Shown piece by piece: positions 25,212 through 33,193 of a DNA stretch of 44,976 nucleotides. Under the pieces are notes generated by a model, which was not told the origin of the DNA, did no database searches, and saw only the letters and a program-made list of their open reading frames with translations. Numbering within the stretch: position 1 is the first letter of the stretch; each line of letters begins with the position of its first letter. Both the position numbers and the translations under genes were made by a program. Origin of the DNA: an uncultured Blautia sp. (GTDB lineage: Bacteria > Bacillota_A > Clostridia > Lachnospirales > Lachnospiraceae). The DNA is taken from positions 1 through 44,976 of the forward strand of contig CAJLTE010000015.1 in NCBI GenBank assembly GCA_905209435.1, read 5' to 3'.

Positions 25212-25886
25212 ATGAAAATTTTACTGATAGAAGATGACGAAAACCTGGCTGCCAGCATAAAGTTTCAGCTTGAGAAAGAAGGATATGAAACAGATACCTG
25301 TTATGATGGCGAAGAAGGTCTTTATTATATGAAAGAACGAAGTCACGATCTGGTGATCCTGGACCGGATGCTTCCGTCTATGGATGGAATCACAGTACTG
25401 CAGGTAGCCAGAAAGAATCATGTATCCACACCTGTGATCATGCTGACTGCACTGGGGGAATTACATGATAAACTATCCGGATTGAAAGGCGGAGCAGATG
25501 ACTATATGGTGAAACCCTTTGCATTTGAGGAACTTCTGGCAAGGATTGAATGTATAGTCCGCAGACCCGGCAGATGGGAAAATACAACTGAATTGTCATT
25601 AGGAGATATCACCTATGATCCGGAAAGTGGAAGGCTGGAAGGCAATGGAAAAGAATGTACTCTTTCCAAAAGAGAGGGAACACTTCTGGAGCTGATGCTG
25701 CGAAATGCAGGCCAGACACTTCCAAGAGAAGTGATCCTGAACCGTGTCTGGGGAGCAGACAGTGATGTAGAAGATGGAAATCTGGATAATTATATTCACT
25801 TTCTGAGACGAAGATTAAAAAGCGTCAAAAGTACGCTGAATCTGAAAACAGTCCGAGGAATAGGGTATCGGTTAGAGAAAGTTTAG
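25212..25886 (+). CDS. OmpR-family response regulator
   Basis: A 224-residue two-domain regulator. The receiver domain has the acidic pair at 8-9 (IEDDE), phospho-acceptor Asp51 in LVILDRMLPSMDG, and Lys101 in YMVKPFAFEELL. A winged-helix OmpR/PhoB DNA-binding domain (about 130-224) contains LSKREGTLLELMLRNAG and the C-terminal VRGIGYRLEKV. The ATG follows AGGAGGAAAG. It is divergent from the kinase gene, and the downstream solute-binding operon starts 72 bp after its stop. A candidate recognition box appears both before this gene and at its 3' end, suggesting autoregulation and control of that operon. Confidence 0.95.
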   Translation: MKILLIEDDENLAASIKFQLEKEGYETDTCYDGEEGLYYMKERSHDLVILDRMLPSMDGITVLQVARKNHVSTPVIMLTALGELHDKLSGLKGGADDYMVKPFAFEELLARIECIVRRPGRWENTTELSLGDITYDPESGRLEGNGKECTLSKREGTLLELMLRNAGQTLPREVILNRVWGADSDVEDGNLDNYIHFLRRRLKSVKSTLNLKTVRGIGYRLEKV

Positions 25887-25904
25887 AGATTCACCTGTTA
25901 TGAT
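25871..25904 (+). promoter_or_regulatory. Candidate response-regulator box plus promoter of the SBP operon
   Basis: GTTAGAGA (25871-25878) and TTTAGAGA (25882-25889) are 11 bp apart; the 19-bp block matches the one at 25155-25173 at 15 positions. A 9-bp gap leads to TATGAT (25899-25904), the same geometry as upstream of the regulator gene. The box overlaps the last codons and stop of the regulator gene. Confidence 0.6.
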
Positions 25905-25957
25905 CCATTTATCCTGAAAAAGGAAAAAGATAAGAAAATAGGGAGGTATATCCTGGT

Positions 25958-28402
25958 ATGAGAAAAATAAAGAGATGGAAACAGGGAATCGCCATTGCAG
26001 GAGTGATCGCACTTTCCGGCAGTCTCCTTACCGGATGTGGCGATACTGGAAAGAAAAGTTCCGGCAGCGGTGAGAAAACAGGAAATGAAGGACAGACAGA
26101 TCAGACAGGTACATCGAATACAGCAGATAATGAAACAAAAACAGAAAATACAAAAGCAATGGGACGTTTTCTGGAAAATGATATTTCTGTACCTGGAAAT
26201 AGCCAGTTTCTCAGAGATGTCAAAGTGCTCGATTCCGGTACATTACGTATGATTTATTACAATACAGCTGACAACTGTTACTATGTAGCAGATTCTACAG
26301 ATAATGGAGAAACCTGGACGAATGGAAAAAGCCTGGAAGAACAGCTGGGGCTTAATGAGGATAAGGGAGAATATATCAGTGTTGTGTCTGCGGCAGTGGA
26401 TGGAAGCATATTTGTCGGGGCAGACCTGGCTTCTGACAGTGATAATGAGGATACGCAGACGACAGCCGACAGTGGTGACGGAGATTCTATGGATGACAAC
26501 CTGAAGATGGAATTTTTCTATATTTCATCTGATGGAAATGTACAGAAAATTGATACCGGAGATATCATTCAGTCTTCCTATACATTTCAGGTATGCTTCA
26601 CAGAGAATGGGACAGTTCTTATCGTAGATCCCGGTAATGGCGTGGCAGAGATCAATCTTACAGACGGAAGTCTGGTGAGAAGATATGAAGAAGGAAACAG
26701 GGTTGATTTTATCGGAACAGCAGGGAAAATGTTATTTACAATTCAGGATCAGACACTTCATGGATACGATCTGGATACGGGAAAACCACTGGATAATATC
26801 AACGCACTTACTGACCAGATACAGTCTGATGAACAGGATGTCAACTGGACAACAACCAGCAGTTTTCCGCTTATGTTCTTAAAGGGAGATGAGGATAACA
26901 GTCTTTTTTATATTGATCATACCGGTGTTTACAGATATGTTCTGGGAGGCAGCACGGTGGAACAGGTGATCGATGGATCCTTAAATTCCCTCAGTTCACC
27001 GGATACAGGAACCGTAGCATGGGGACAGGACAGTGATGGAAATTTCTATGTAGGATGCAATGTTGGAGATGATATAAAAGTTTATTCTTATGTATATTCC
27101 AAAGATACCCCAACGACGCCGGATACAGAGCTGACAGTTTATTCCCTGAAAGATAATGATTTTATAAAACAGGCCGCAGTGCTTTTCCAGAAGAAATATC
27201 CGGATGTTTATGTAAATATTGAGACAGGAATGTCCGGAGATGATTCCGTTACAGATACGGATGCGCTGAAAGTACTCAATACAGAGATCATGGCAGGAAC
27301 AGGACCGGATGTTTTGCTTATGGATGGAATTTCAGAGGATACTTATATAGAGAAAGGAATGCTGGAGGATTTAAGTGGGGTATTAAAAGATGCTGATATC
27401 CTGTCCAATATCAAGGATGCATATACAAAAGAGGACGGAAGCATTTATACAATGCCAGTCAAGTTCGGAATTCCGATGATAGAGGGGAATAAGGATATCA
27501 TAGCCGGGATTACGGATCTGACAACAGAAGCTGATGCAGCGGAAAGCCAGAAAGACACCTATGGGAAACTACAATTTTTCGGTGATTTTGCTATATCACC
27601 GTCTTATCTGATACAGGCAACCATAGACAGCAGTACACCTGCCTGGATGAACGAGGACGGAACACTCAAAGAAGATGCACTGAAAGAATATCTGGAGCAG
27701 GTAAACAGGATCTGGGAGACTCAGAAAAATGCAATAGAAGAAACAAAGAAAGCTTATCAGATGGGCGATGACTGGGCAGATTCAGATCGTTCCGGATACA
27801 CGGATATTTCAGGCTCTGTAACCGGTATGCTTGCAAAAGTTGACACAGTGGCAGCGGGCGCTTTGCTTTCACCGGAAGGTCTGGTGTATATAGACTCTGC
27901 AAAAAAAGTAGATTCGGATCTGGATTATAAACTTCTGGACGGACAAAGCGAGAATTGTTTCTATCCAAGGAGTATTGTGGGAATCAGTGCAAAGGCGACC
28001 GAAAAAGAAGCAGCAGAGAAGTTTGTGAAGTTTCTGTTTGAGGAGGAATCCCAGAGAGCAAGTAATAACGAAGGCCTAGCTGTAAACAGTAAGGTTTATG
28101 AGGATATGGCTTACTGGAAAATAGGAAAATCCAGCGGAGATACCATTGGCTCGATTGGGGCTTCTTATGATACAGAAGACGGTAATATCAGACAGATTGT
28201 GATGGATGAGATTATTCCGGAAGATGAAGCAATACAGAATATCATTAATCTGGGAAAAACACTTACCGTACCTGCAAAAAGTAACCAGATCATCAGAAAC
28301 GCAGTAGCAGAATCCGGGGAGAAATACCTCAATGGAGAGATGAGTCTGGACGATGCAGTGAAAGCAATCATGCAGGAAGTGAATCTGTATTTATCTGAAT
28401 AA
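25958..28402 (+). CDS. Large solute-binding lipoprotein with N-terminal propeller-like domain
   Basis: An 814-residue lipoprotein: signal peptide with lipobox LLTGC (Cys27), a Ser/Gly/Thr-rich spacer, then about 310 residues rich in short beta repeats, including an Asp-box at 113-120 (STDNGETW), suggesting a beta-propeller. From about residue 385 (LTVYSLKDNDFIKQAAVLFQ) it continues as a family-1 extracellular solute-binding protein, with GTGPDVLLMDG and a C-terminal segment typical of sugar-binding proteins. It is about twice the usual size for such proteins. It heads an operon with two sugar-type permeases, an adaptor and a MacB-like membrane protein. The ligand is unknown; carbohydrate is the default inference. 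The start follows GGGAGG. Confidence 0.85.
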   Translation: MRKIKRWKQGIAIAGVIALSGSLLTGCGDTGKKSSGSGEKTGNEGQTDQTGTSNTADNETKTENTKAMGRFLENDISVPGNSQFLRDVKVLDSGTLRMIYYNTADNCYYVADSTDNGETWTNGKSLEEQLGLNEDKGEYISVVSAAVDGSIFVGADLASDSDNEDTQTTADSGDGDSMDDNLKMEFFYISSDGNVQKIDTGDIIQSSYTFQVCFTENGTVLIVDPGNGVAEINLTDGSLVRRYEEGNRVDFIGTAGKMLFTIQDQTLHGYDLDTGKPLDNINALTDQIQSDEQDVNWTTTSSFPLMFLKGDEDNSLFYIDHTGVYRYVLGGSTVEQVIDGSLNSLSSPDTGTVAWGQDSDGNFYVGCNVGDDIKVYSYVYSKDTPTTPDTELTVYSLKDNDFIKQAAVLFQKKYPDVYVNIETGMSGDDSVTDTDALKVLNTEIMAGTGPDVLLMDGISEDTYIEKGMLEDLSGVLKDADILSNIKDAYTKEDGSIYTMPVKFGIPMIEGNKDIIAGITDLTTEADAAESQKDTYGKLQFFGDFAISPSYLIQATIDSSTPAWMNEDGTLKEDALKEYLEQVNRIWETQKNAIEETKKAYQMGDDWADSDRSGYTDISGSVTGMLAKVDTVAAGALLSPEGLVYIDSAKKVDSDLDYKLLDGQSENCFYPRSIVGISAKATEKEAAEKFVKFLFEEESQRASNNEGLAVNSKVYEDMAYWKIGKSSGDTIGSIGASYDTEDGNIRQIVMDEIIPEDEAIQNIINLGKTLTVPAKSNQIIRNAVAESGEKYLNGEMSLDDAVKAIMQEVNLYLSE

Positions 28403-28456
28403 AACTGTTGTCTGTGATTAATTACCCAGTACCGAAAGGTAAGGGATTTTAAGAGA

Positions 28457-29401
28457 ATGAAGATTAATTTAGAAGAAAACTTATATTTAACGGGAAAGGG
28501 AAAATCAAAATCAGACCCGCAATTTAGTTTGAAACAAAATTGCAGAAAGCATATAGCTCTCAGAAATGCAGGAAAAGGACTTGCATTTATTCTTCCAAGT
28601 TTCGCAGGTGTCTGCATTTTCTGGCTGATCCCGTATGTGGATGTGATCCGCAGGTCTTTTTGCGGAGCAGTAAATGGAGAGTTTGCAGGGCTTGAGAATT
28701 ACAGGACGATATTTGAAAACAAAGCATTCCGCCTGGCAGCAGGCAACACACTTCGATTCTTCGGAGTGTGTGTGCCTCTGCTGGTAGTGCTCTCCCTGAT
28801 CGTAGCAGTACTGCTTACAGGACAGAAAAGGTTTGCGCATGTGATGAAGAGCTTTTTTCTTCTGCCTATGGCAATTCCTGTAGCATCCGTAGTTCTCCTG
28901 TGGAGACTGTTGTTTGATGATCAGGGATTATGGAATCATCTGCTTCACATATTATCTCTTCAGACGACAGACTGGATGAATACAGGTGCTTCCTTTTATG
29001 TACTGGTGATCAGCTATATATGGAGAAATCTTGGATATGATGTGGTGCTCTGGATGGCAGGATTGTCTGCTATCCCGGCGGCACTTTATGAAGCGGCAAA
29101 AGTGGACGGGGCAGGGGAGTGGAAATGCTTTACGAAGATCACACTTCCGAATCTGCTTCCGTCCCTTTTTACGATCGTAGTGCTATCTGTATTAAATGCA
29201 TTTAAGGTATTCCGTGAAGCATATCTGGTTGCAGGCGATTATCCTCAGGAAAAAATGTATCTGCTTCAGCATCTCTTTAACAACTGGTACAGAGACCTGT
29301 CGCTGGATAAGATGTCTGCGGCAGCAGTAGTGACTGGAATGGTGATCTTTCTGCTGATTCTGGGTCTTTGGAAAGCTTGGGGAAAAGAAGGTGAAGAATG
29401 A
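28457..29401 (+). CDS. MalF/UgpA-like ABC permease
   Basis: A 314-residue permease with about six helices. It has the inner-membrane EAA loop YEAAKVDGAGEWKCFTKITL near residues 212-231, which docks an ATPase of the MalK/MsmX type, followed by LPNLLPSL. It resembles the first permease subunit of CUT1 sugar importers. The N-terminal about 40 residues are polar and cytosolic. It overlaps the next permease by 4 bases (ATGA). No ATPase gene is present in this operon, so a shared, distant MsmX-like ATPase would be needed for transport. Confidence 0.92.
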   Translation: MKINLEENLYLTGKGKSKSDPQFSLKQNCRKHIALRNAGKGLAFILPSFAGVCIFWLIPYVDVIRRSFCGAVNGEFAGLENYRTIFENKAFRLAAGNTLRFFGVCVPLLVVLSLIVAVLLTGQKRFAHVMKSFFLLPMAIPVASVVLLWRLLFDDQGLWNHLLHILSLQTTDWMNTGASFYVLVISYIWRNLGYDVVLWMAGLSAIPAALYEAAKVDGAGEWKCFTKITLPNLLPSLFTIVVLSVLNAFKVFREAYLVAGDYPQEKMYLLQHLFNNWYRDLSLDKMSAAAVVTGMVIFLLILGLWKAWGKEGEE

Positions 29402-30258
29402 GAAAAATTGGAACGCTAATTCTTGCAGCTCTCGCATTGGTGGCAGTATTCCCTGTACTTTTTTCAATTACAGGATCTCTGATGGGGCAGAATGAATTAA
29501 ATGATCTTCTGGGAGCTGTACTGATGTCAGACAGTGGTTCTGCTTCCGGGCAGACAATAAATTATGTATCCTGGAGAGTACTGCCAGTTTATCCGACATT
29601 AAAATCTTACATAAAAGTTCTGCTTGATTCCCCGGAATTTTTTGTAATGTTCTGGAATTCTGTGAAAATTTCTGTCGGAGTTCTGGCAGGACAGATCCTG
29701 GTTGGAGTACCGGCAGCCTGGGGCTTTGCCAGATACCGTTTTCCGGGAAAAAATCTGTTATTTATGGTCTATGTAGCACTGATGATGATGCCATTTCAGG
29801 TAATGATGCTCAGTAACTATCTGGTTCTGGACCAGATGGCACTTCTTGATAATCTGTGGGGAATTATTCTGCCTGCAGTATTCTCAACTTTTCCGGTTTT
29901 TATTATGTATCGTTTCTTTGAAAGCATTCCGGAGGCATTGATGGAATCTGCCAGACTTGATGGAGCAGGAGAGCTGCTTATTTTTATTAAAATAGGAATT
30001 CCATTGGGTTCACCGGGGATTATTTCAGCATTGGTGTTGGGATTTCTGGAATACTGGAATCTGATTGAACAGCCCATGGCATTTCTTAAAACAAAGAGTC
30101 TGTGGCCTTTGTCCCTATATCTTCCACAGATTGATATGGCTCAGACCGGAAAGGCTTTTGCAGTATCGGTTCTTGTATTGATCCCTGCGATAATTGTCTT
30201 TCTGGCAGGTCAGGATTATCTGGAACAGGGAATCATATCCACAGCAATAAAGGAGTAG
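29398..30258 (+). CDS. MalG/UgpE-like ABC permease
   Basis: A 286-residue permease and partner of the preceding gene. The EAA loop is MESARLDGAGELLIFIKIGI (about residues 181-200), close to the MalG-type consensus with conserved Gly. Hydrophobic helices flank a longer than usual first periplasmic loop (about 25-75) containing SDSGSASGQTINYVSWRVLP. Membrane insertion and pairing with the MalF-like protein follow from the family. The adaptor gene starts 5 bases after its stop, so the whole group is one operon. Confidence 0.92.
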   Translation: MRKIGTLILAALALVAVFPVLFSITGSLMGQNELNDLLGAVLMSDSGSASGQTINYVSWRVLPVYPTLKSYIKVLLDSPEFFVMFWNSVKISVGVLAGQILVGVPAAWGFARYRFPGKNLLFMVYVALMMMPFQVMMLSNYLVLDQMALLDNLWGIILPAVFSTFPVFIMYRFFESIPEALMESARLDGAGELLIFIKIGIPLGSPGIISALVLGFLEYWNLIEQPMAFLKTKSLWPLSLYLPQIDMAQTGKAFAVSVLVLIPAIIVFLAGQDYLEQGIISTAIKE

Positions 30259-30263
30259 GAAAT

Positions 30264-31727
30264 ATGAAGAAAGCAAAACTGATAAGAATACTGGCAGGAT
30301 TTTTTGCTCTAATGCTTTTATTTACATTTCTGTCCAGGGCAGCAGACTCAGTGAATGTGGTGCAGGTAGAGATAAAGACGGTTCAGAATCAGGTGATCAC
30401 TCATGAGGTGACAGGTACAGGGAAAGTGCTGGGAACCAGAGAGCGTGCAGTTTTTACTCAGGAGGGACAGAAAGTGCAGCAGGTCTATGTGCAGGAAGGA
30501 CAGACTGTAAAGAAAGGCGATATACTTCTGAAATTTTCAGAGAAATATCTGGAAAAGACGATAAAAGAAAAACAGGATTCCATTAAGGTTCTGCAGGGAA
30601 AGATCGATGACCTGATCAGTGCACAGTCTGTAAATCAACAGAAAAAAAATAACGATCTTTCCAGCGCACAGGAAAATTATAACAGTGCTGTTTCCAGCGG
30701 AAATTACAGTGTTCAGACAGCTCAGAATGAGGCGGCAATAGCCAGACAGCGTCTGCTGGATTATTACGCGCAGCGTGATGCTCAGAAGGATAACGTGCCG
30801 GATGAGGATAAGTTCAGCGATTCCAGTGAATTTGATGATCCGGGAAATACAGATAATACAGGAAATGCGGCTGATCCGGGAAATAATACATCGGATAACA
30901 CAAATAATTCAGACGGTCAGGATAATTCTCAGGAACAGACTCTGATCGATGATGTCCGCGCCAAAGAACAGGCAGTAAATGATGCCATGATCAGCCGGAG
31001 CAAAGATGTCCAGTCTGCCGGACAGGCGGTCAGGGATGCACAGATTGGAGATGCTTCAGATTCTACTCTGGAAAACACGCAGACAGAGTTGGAGACTGCG
31101 CAGAAAGAACTGGAAATTTTGCAGAAAGTTCTTGCACGAAAAGGAAAAGTCAAAGCGCCCTGTGATGGTGTGATAAAGAGTTTAAATGCAGTAACAGGAA
31201 GTCAGACAGGAGCAGAGGCGGCGATCGTTCTTTATGAAACAAAAGGAACATTTCGCTTTCAGACAGATGTAAGCAAGGATGACCTGAAATACATAAAGAC
31301 AGGTCAGACGGCAACACTAAAAGGTGCAGATGATAATGAAATCGAGAATGCAGAGATAGAGTCCGTAAAAGAGGATAGCAATAACGAAGATCAGTATATT
31401 CTTTCCATAACAGTTCCAAAAGGAACACTTTCCATAGGAGATACAGCAGAATTTACAATTTCCCAGGATGCAGGTCCATTTAATGCATGTGTACCGTTAA
31501 GTGCATTATATGAGGAAAATGGCAGATATTATGTTTATGTGACAGATACACAAAATACAGTTCTCGGTGATGTGATGATCGCTCGAAAAACATATGTAAA
31601 TGTAAAAGACAAAAACACGTCTACAGCTGCACTGGATGACGGAAGTCTGTCAAGTGATCAGAAAATCGTGATCTCCACTGACAGAGAGATCAGTAACGGC
31701 AGTCGTATCAGACTGCTGGAAGAATGA
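30264..31727 (+). CDS. HlyD/MacA-like adaptor protein in the SBP-permease operon
   Basis: A 487-residue adaptor with an N-terminal helix (about 8-26). The first lipoyl half is VFTQEGQKVQQVYVQEGQ, continuing into TVKKGD near 70-90. Next come a coiled-coil hairpin (about 100-165 and 225-285) interrupted by a Asp/Asn-rich tip (PGNTDNTGNAADPGNN region), the second lipoyl half VKAPCDGVIKSLNAVTG near 292, and barrel domains to the end. Such adaptors belong to exporters, yet the genes before it encode an importer-like module, an unusual combination. The stop overlaps the next gene by 4 bases. It follows AAAGGAGTAGG. Confidence 0.87.
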   Translation: MKKAKLIRILAGFFALMLLFTFLSRAADSVNVVQVEIKTVQNQVITHEVTGTGKVLGTRERAVFTQEGQKVQQVYVQEGQTVKKGDILLKFSEKYLEKTIKEKQDSIKVLQGKIDDLISAQSVNQQKKNNDLSSAQENYNSAVSSGNYSVQTAQNEAAIARQRLLDYYAQRDAQKDNVPDEDKFSDSSEFDDPGNTDNTGNAADPGNNTSDNTNNSDGQDNSQEQTLIDDVRAKEQAVNDAMISRSKDVQSAGQAVRDAQIGDASDSTLENTQTELETAQKELEILQKVLARKGKVKAPCDGVIKSLNAVTGSQTGAEAAIVLYETKGTFRFQTDVSKDDLKYIKTGQTATLKGADDNEIENAEIESVKEDSNNEDQYILSITVPKGTLSIGDTAEFTISQDAGPFNACVPLSALYEENGRYYVYVTDTQNTVLGDVMIARKTYVNVKDKNTSTAALDDGSLSSDQKIVISTDREISNGSRIRLLEE

Positions 31728-32773
31728 GCGGCAATAGCCAGAAAGACTTTATACACAGAGCAGGCTTTCTGGCGGTGTGGCTTCTGATCCTGTGCGTGTA
31801 TTTTGCAGGAGTACGTGAATATATACAGATGAGAAATGAACCGGGAATTTCTGTTTTTTTGTCTTCTGTTTACCCACAGGAAAAAGAAGTTCAGGAGATT
31901 CTGAAACAGGAAGAGAAAAGTGACCTGCCTGAGGATGTATGCTTTTATGCAGATGGAGGACTTCAGGAAATTTCACAGAAAGATGGAAACAGGCAGACAG
32001 AGGTCCTGGTGGGATATATTAAAGGAAATTCAGCAGTATATGACTGGCAGGCAGGGGGCATGACGAAAGAGGATCCTGATGGCTGCATTATAGACAGAAC
32101 AGCAGCATGGGAACTTTTTGGAAATGAAGCAGCAGGAGGTCAGATTCTGGTGCAGGATCACATTTATACAGTGAGAAAAGTAGCAGACTGGGGGCAGAAG
32201 ATATTGCTCCTTGGCGCTGCTCAAAAAGGAGAAAAAGAATTGTCTTATAGCCGTATCTTTATCAGAAAAAGAAACAATAAAACTGTACAGAATATGGTTT
32301 CTGGTTTTCTGACAAAATATAACCTGCAGGGAACGATCGTGTCCTCAAATCTTCCGCGCATAGCCGGATTTACTGCATTATTATTGTTTCCTGGACTTGT
32401 TTTCTGCTGTTTATGGAGAGAAGTCTGCAGGGAAAAAAGAAAATATACAATAAAAGAAGCTGGGTACTGGATCTGGAATAGCCTGTATTTTGCAATGGCG
32501 GGTTTTGTAATCTGGTTATTTGTCACGCGTGCTTCCTGGCCGGAAGACTGGATTCCGCCGCAGTGGTCGGATTTTACATTCTGGCAGAAAAAGATTACTT
32601 CATTTTCTTCAGACTTCAGGCTATATCTGGCGCTTCCGAAATCGGCGGTTCAGACCAGGCAGCTGCTCCTTGGAGGAAAAACGATTTGCTGTGGAGTACT
32701 TTCATGTTTTATATATTTGCTGATGAAAGTATATGGAGGTAGATCGAACGACAAAAATCCTGTGGATTTTTAA
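31724..32773 (+). CDS. MacB-like membrane protein without ATPase or FtsX signature
   Basis: This 349-residue protein has helix 1 at about 12-31, an extracytoplasmic domain, and helices at about 211-231, 246-267 and 323-343, the one-plus-three layout of FtsX/MacB permeases. The outer domain contains DRTAAWELFGNEAAGGQILVQ, which lines up with DENAAQNLFPSQNPVGQTVE in the permease at 22335 and is a MacB core-domain hallmark. The C-terminal ERTKEIGLKKAIGA signature is absent and the loops between helices are different, so it is a diverged or reduced relative. It is coupled by ATGA overlap to the adaptor upstream and ends the operon. Function is unknown; partnering with that adaptor is the reasonable inference. 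Confidence 0.7.
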   Translation: MSGNSQKDFIHRAGFLAVWLLILCVYFAGVREYIQMRNEPGISVFLSSVYPQEKEVQEILKQEEKSDLPEDVCFYADGGLQEISQKDGNRQTEVLVGYIKGNSAVYDWQAGGMTKEDPDGCIIDRTAAWELFGNEAAGGQILVQDHIYTVRKVADWGQKILLLGAAQKGEKELSYSRIFIRKRNNKTVQNMVSGFLTKYNLQGTIVSSNLPRIAGFTALLLFPGLVFCCLWREVCREKRKYTIKEAGYWIWNSLYFAMAGFVIWLFVTRASWPEDWIPPQWSDFTFWQKKITSFSSDFRLYLALPKSAVQTRQLLLGGKTICCGVLSCFIYLLMKVYGGRSNDKNPVDF

Positions 32774-32864
32774 CAGAAAAAAGATTAAAACCGTAAATAT
32801 GTCAAGAAAAGTGCTTAAATTTTATGCAAAAGGTAAAAAAATATGGAAGTCCTTACAGAGGTTG

Positions 32865-32873
32865 TGCTATAAT
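32865..32873 (+). promoter_or_regulatory. Extended -10 promoter for HPr-ptsI
   Basis: TGCTATAAT (TG at 32865-32866, TATAAT at 32868-32873) lies 45 bp before the HPr start. No good -35 is seen at the right distance. Confidence 0.5.
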
Positions 32874-32917
32874 GAGTTATCTCAAAAAGAAGTATGTATA
32901 CAGGAGGAGGTTTGTGG

Positions 32918-33175
32918 ATGGTATCATTTACTTATGTTATCAAAGATAAACTTGGAATACATGCAAGGCCTGGATTGCTTCTTGTGCAGGAAGCCGGCAA
33001 ACTTACGAGTGATATCACCATAGTTAAGGGCGCGAAGAATGGTGATGCGAAGAGGATGTTCTGTGTCATGAACCTTGCTGTAAAGCAGGGCGACCAGATC
33101 ACAGTGCAGGTGGAAGGCGAGAATGAAGCGGCAGATGCCGAAGTGATGAAAAACTTTTTGGAACATAATCTTTAA
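32918..33175 (+). CDS. ptsH: HPr-family phosphocarrier protein
   Basis: An 85-residue HPr, the small PTS carrier that passes phosphate from Enzyme I to EIIA proteins. The active-site His15 lies in GIHARPG, as in all HPr. At the regulatory position 46, where Firmicute HPr normally has the Ser phosphorylated by HPr kinase (context K-S-I), this protein has Arg (AKRMFCVMNLA), so that regulation should be absent. The ATG at 32918 follows GGAGGAGG by seven bases; upstream in-frame starts would overlap this ribosome site. It is paired with ptsI 18 bases downstream. The Arg46 residue makes it either a special-purpose HPr or a lineage variant. Confidence 0.9.
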   Translation: MVSFTYVIKDKLGIHARPGLLLVQEAGKLTSDITIVKGAKNGDAKRMFCVMNLAVKQGDQITVQVEGENEAADAEVMKNFLEHNL

Positions 33176-33193
33176 TCAAGGAGAGTTGGAGTA

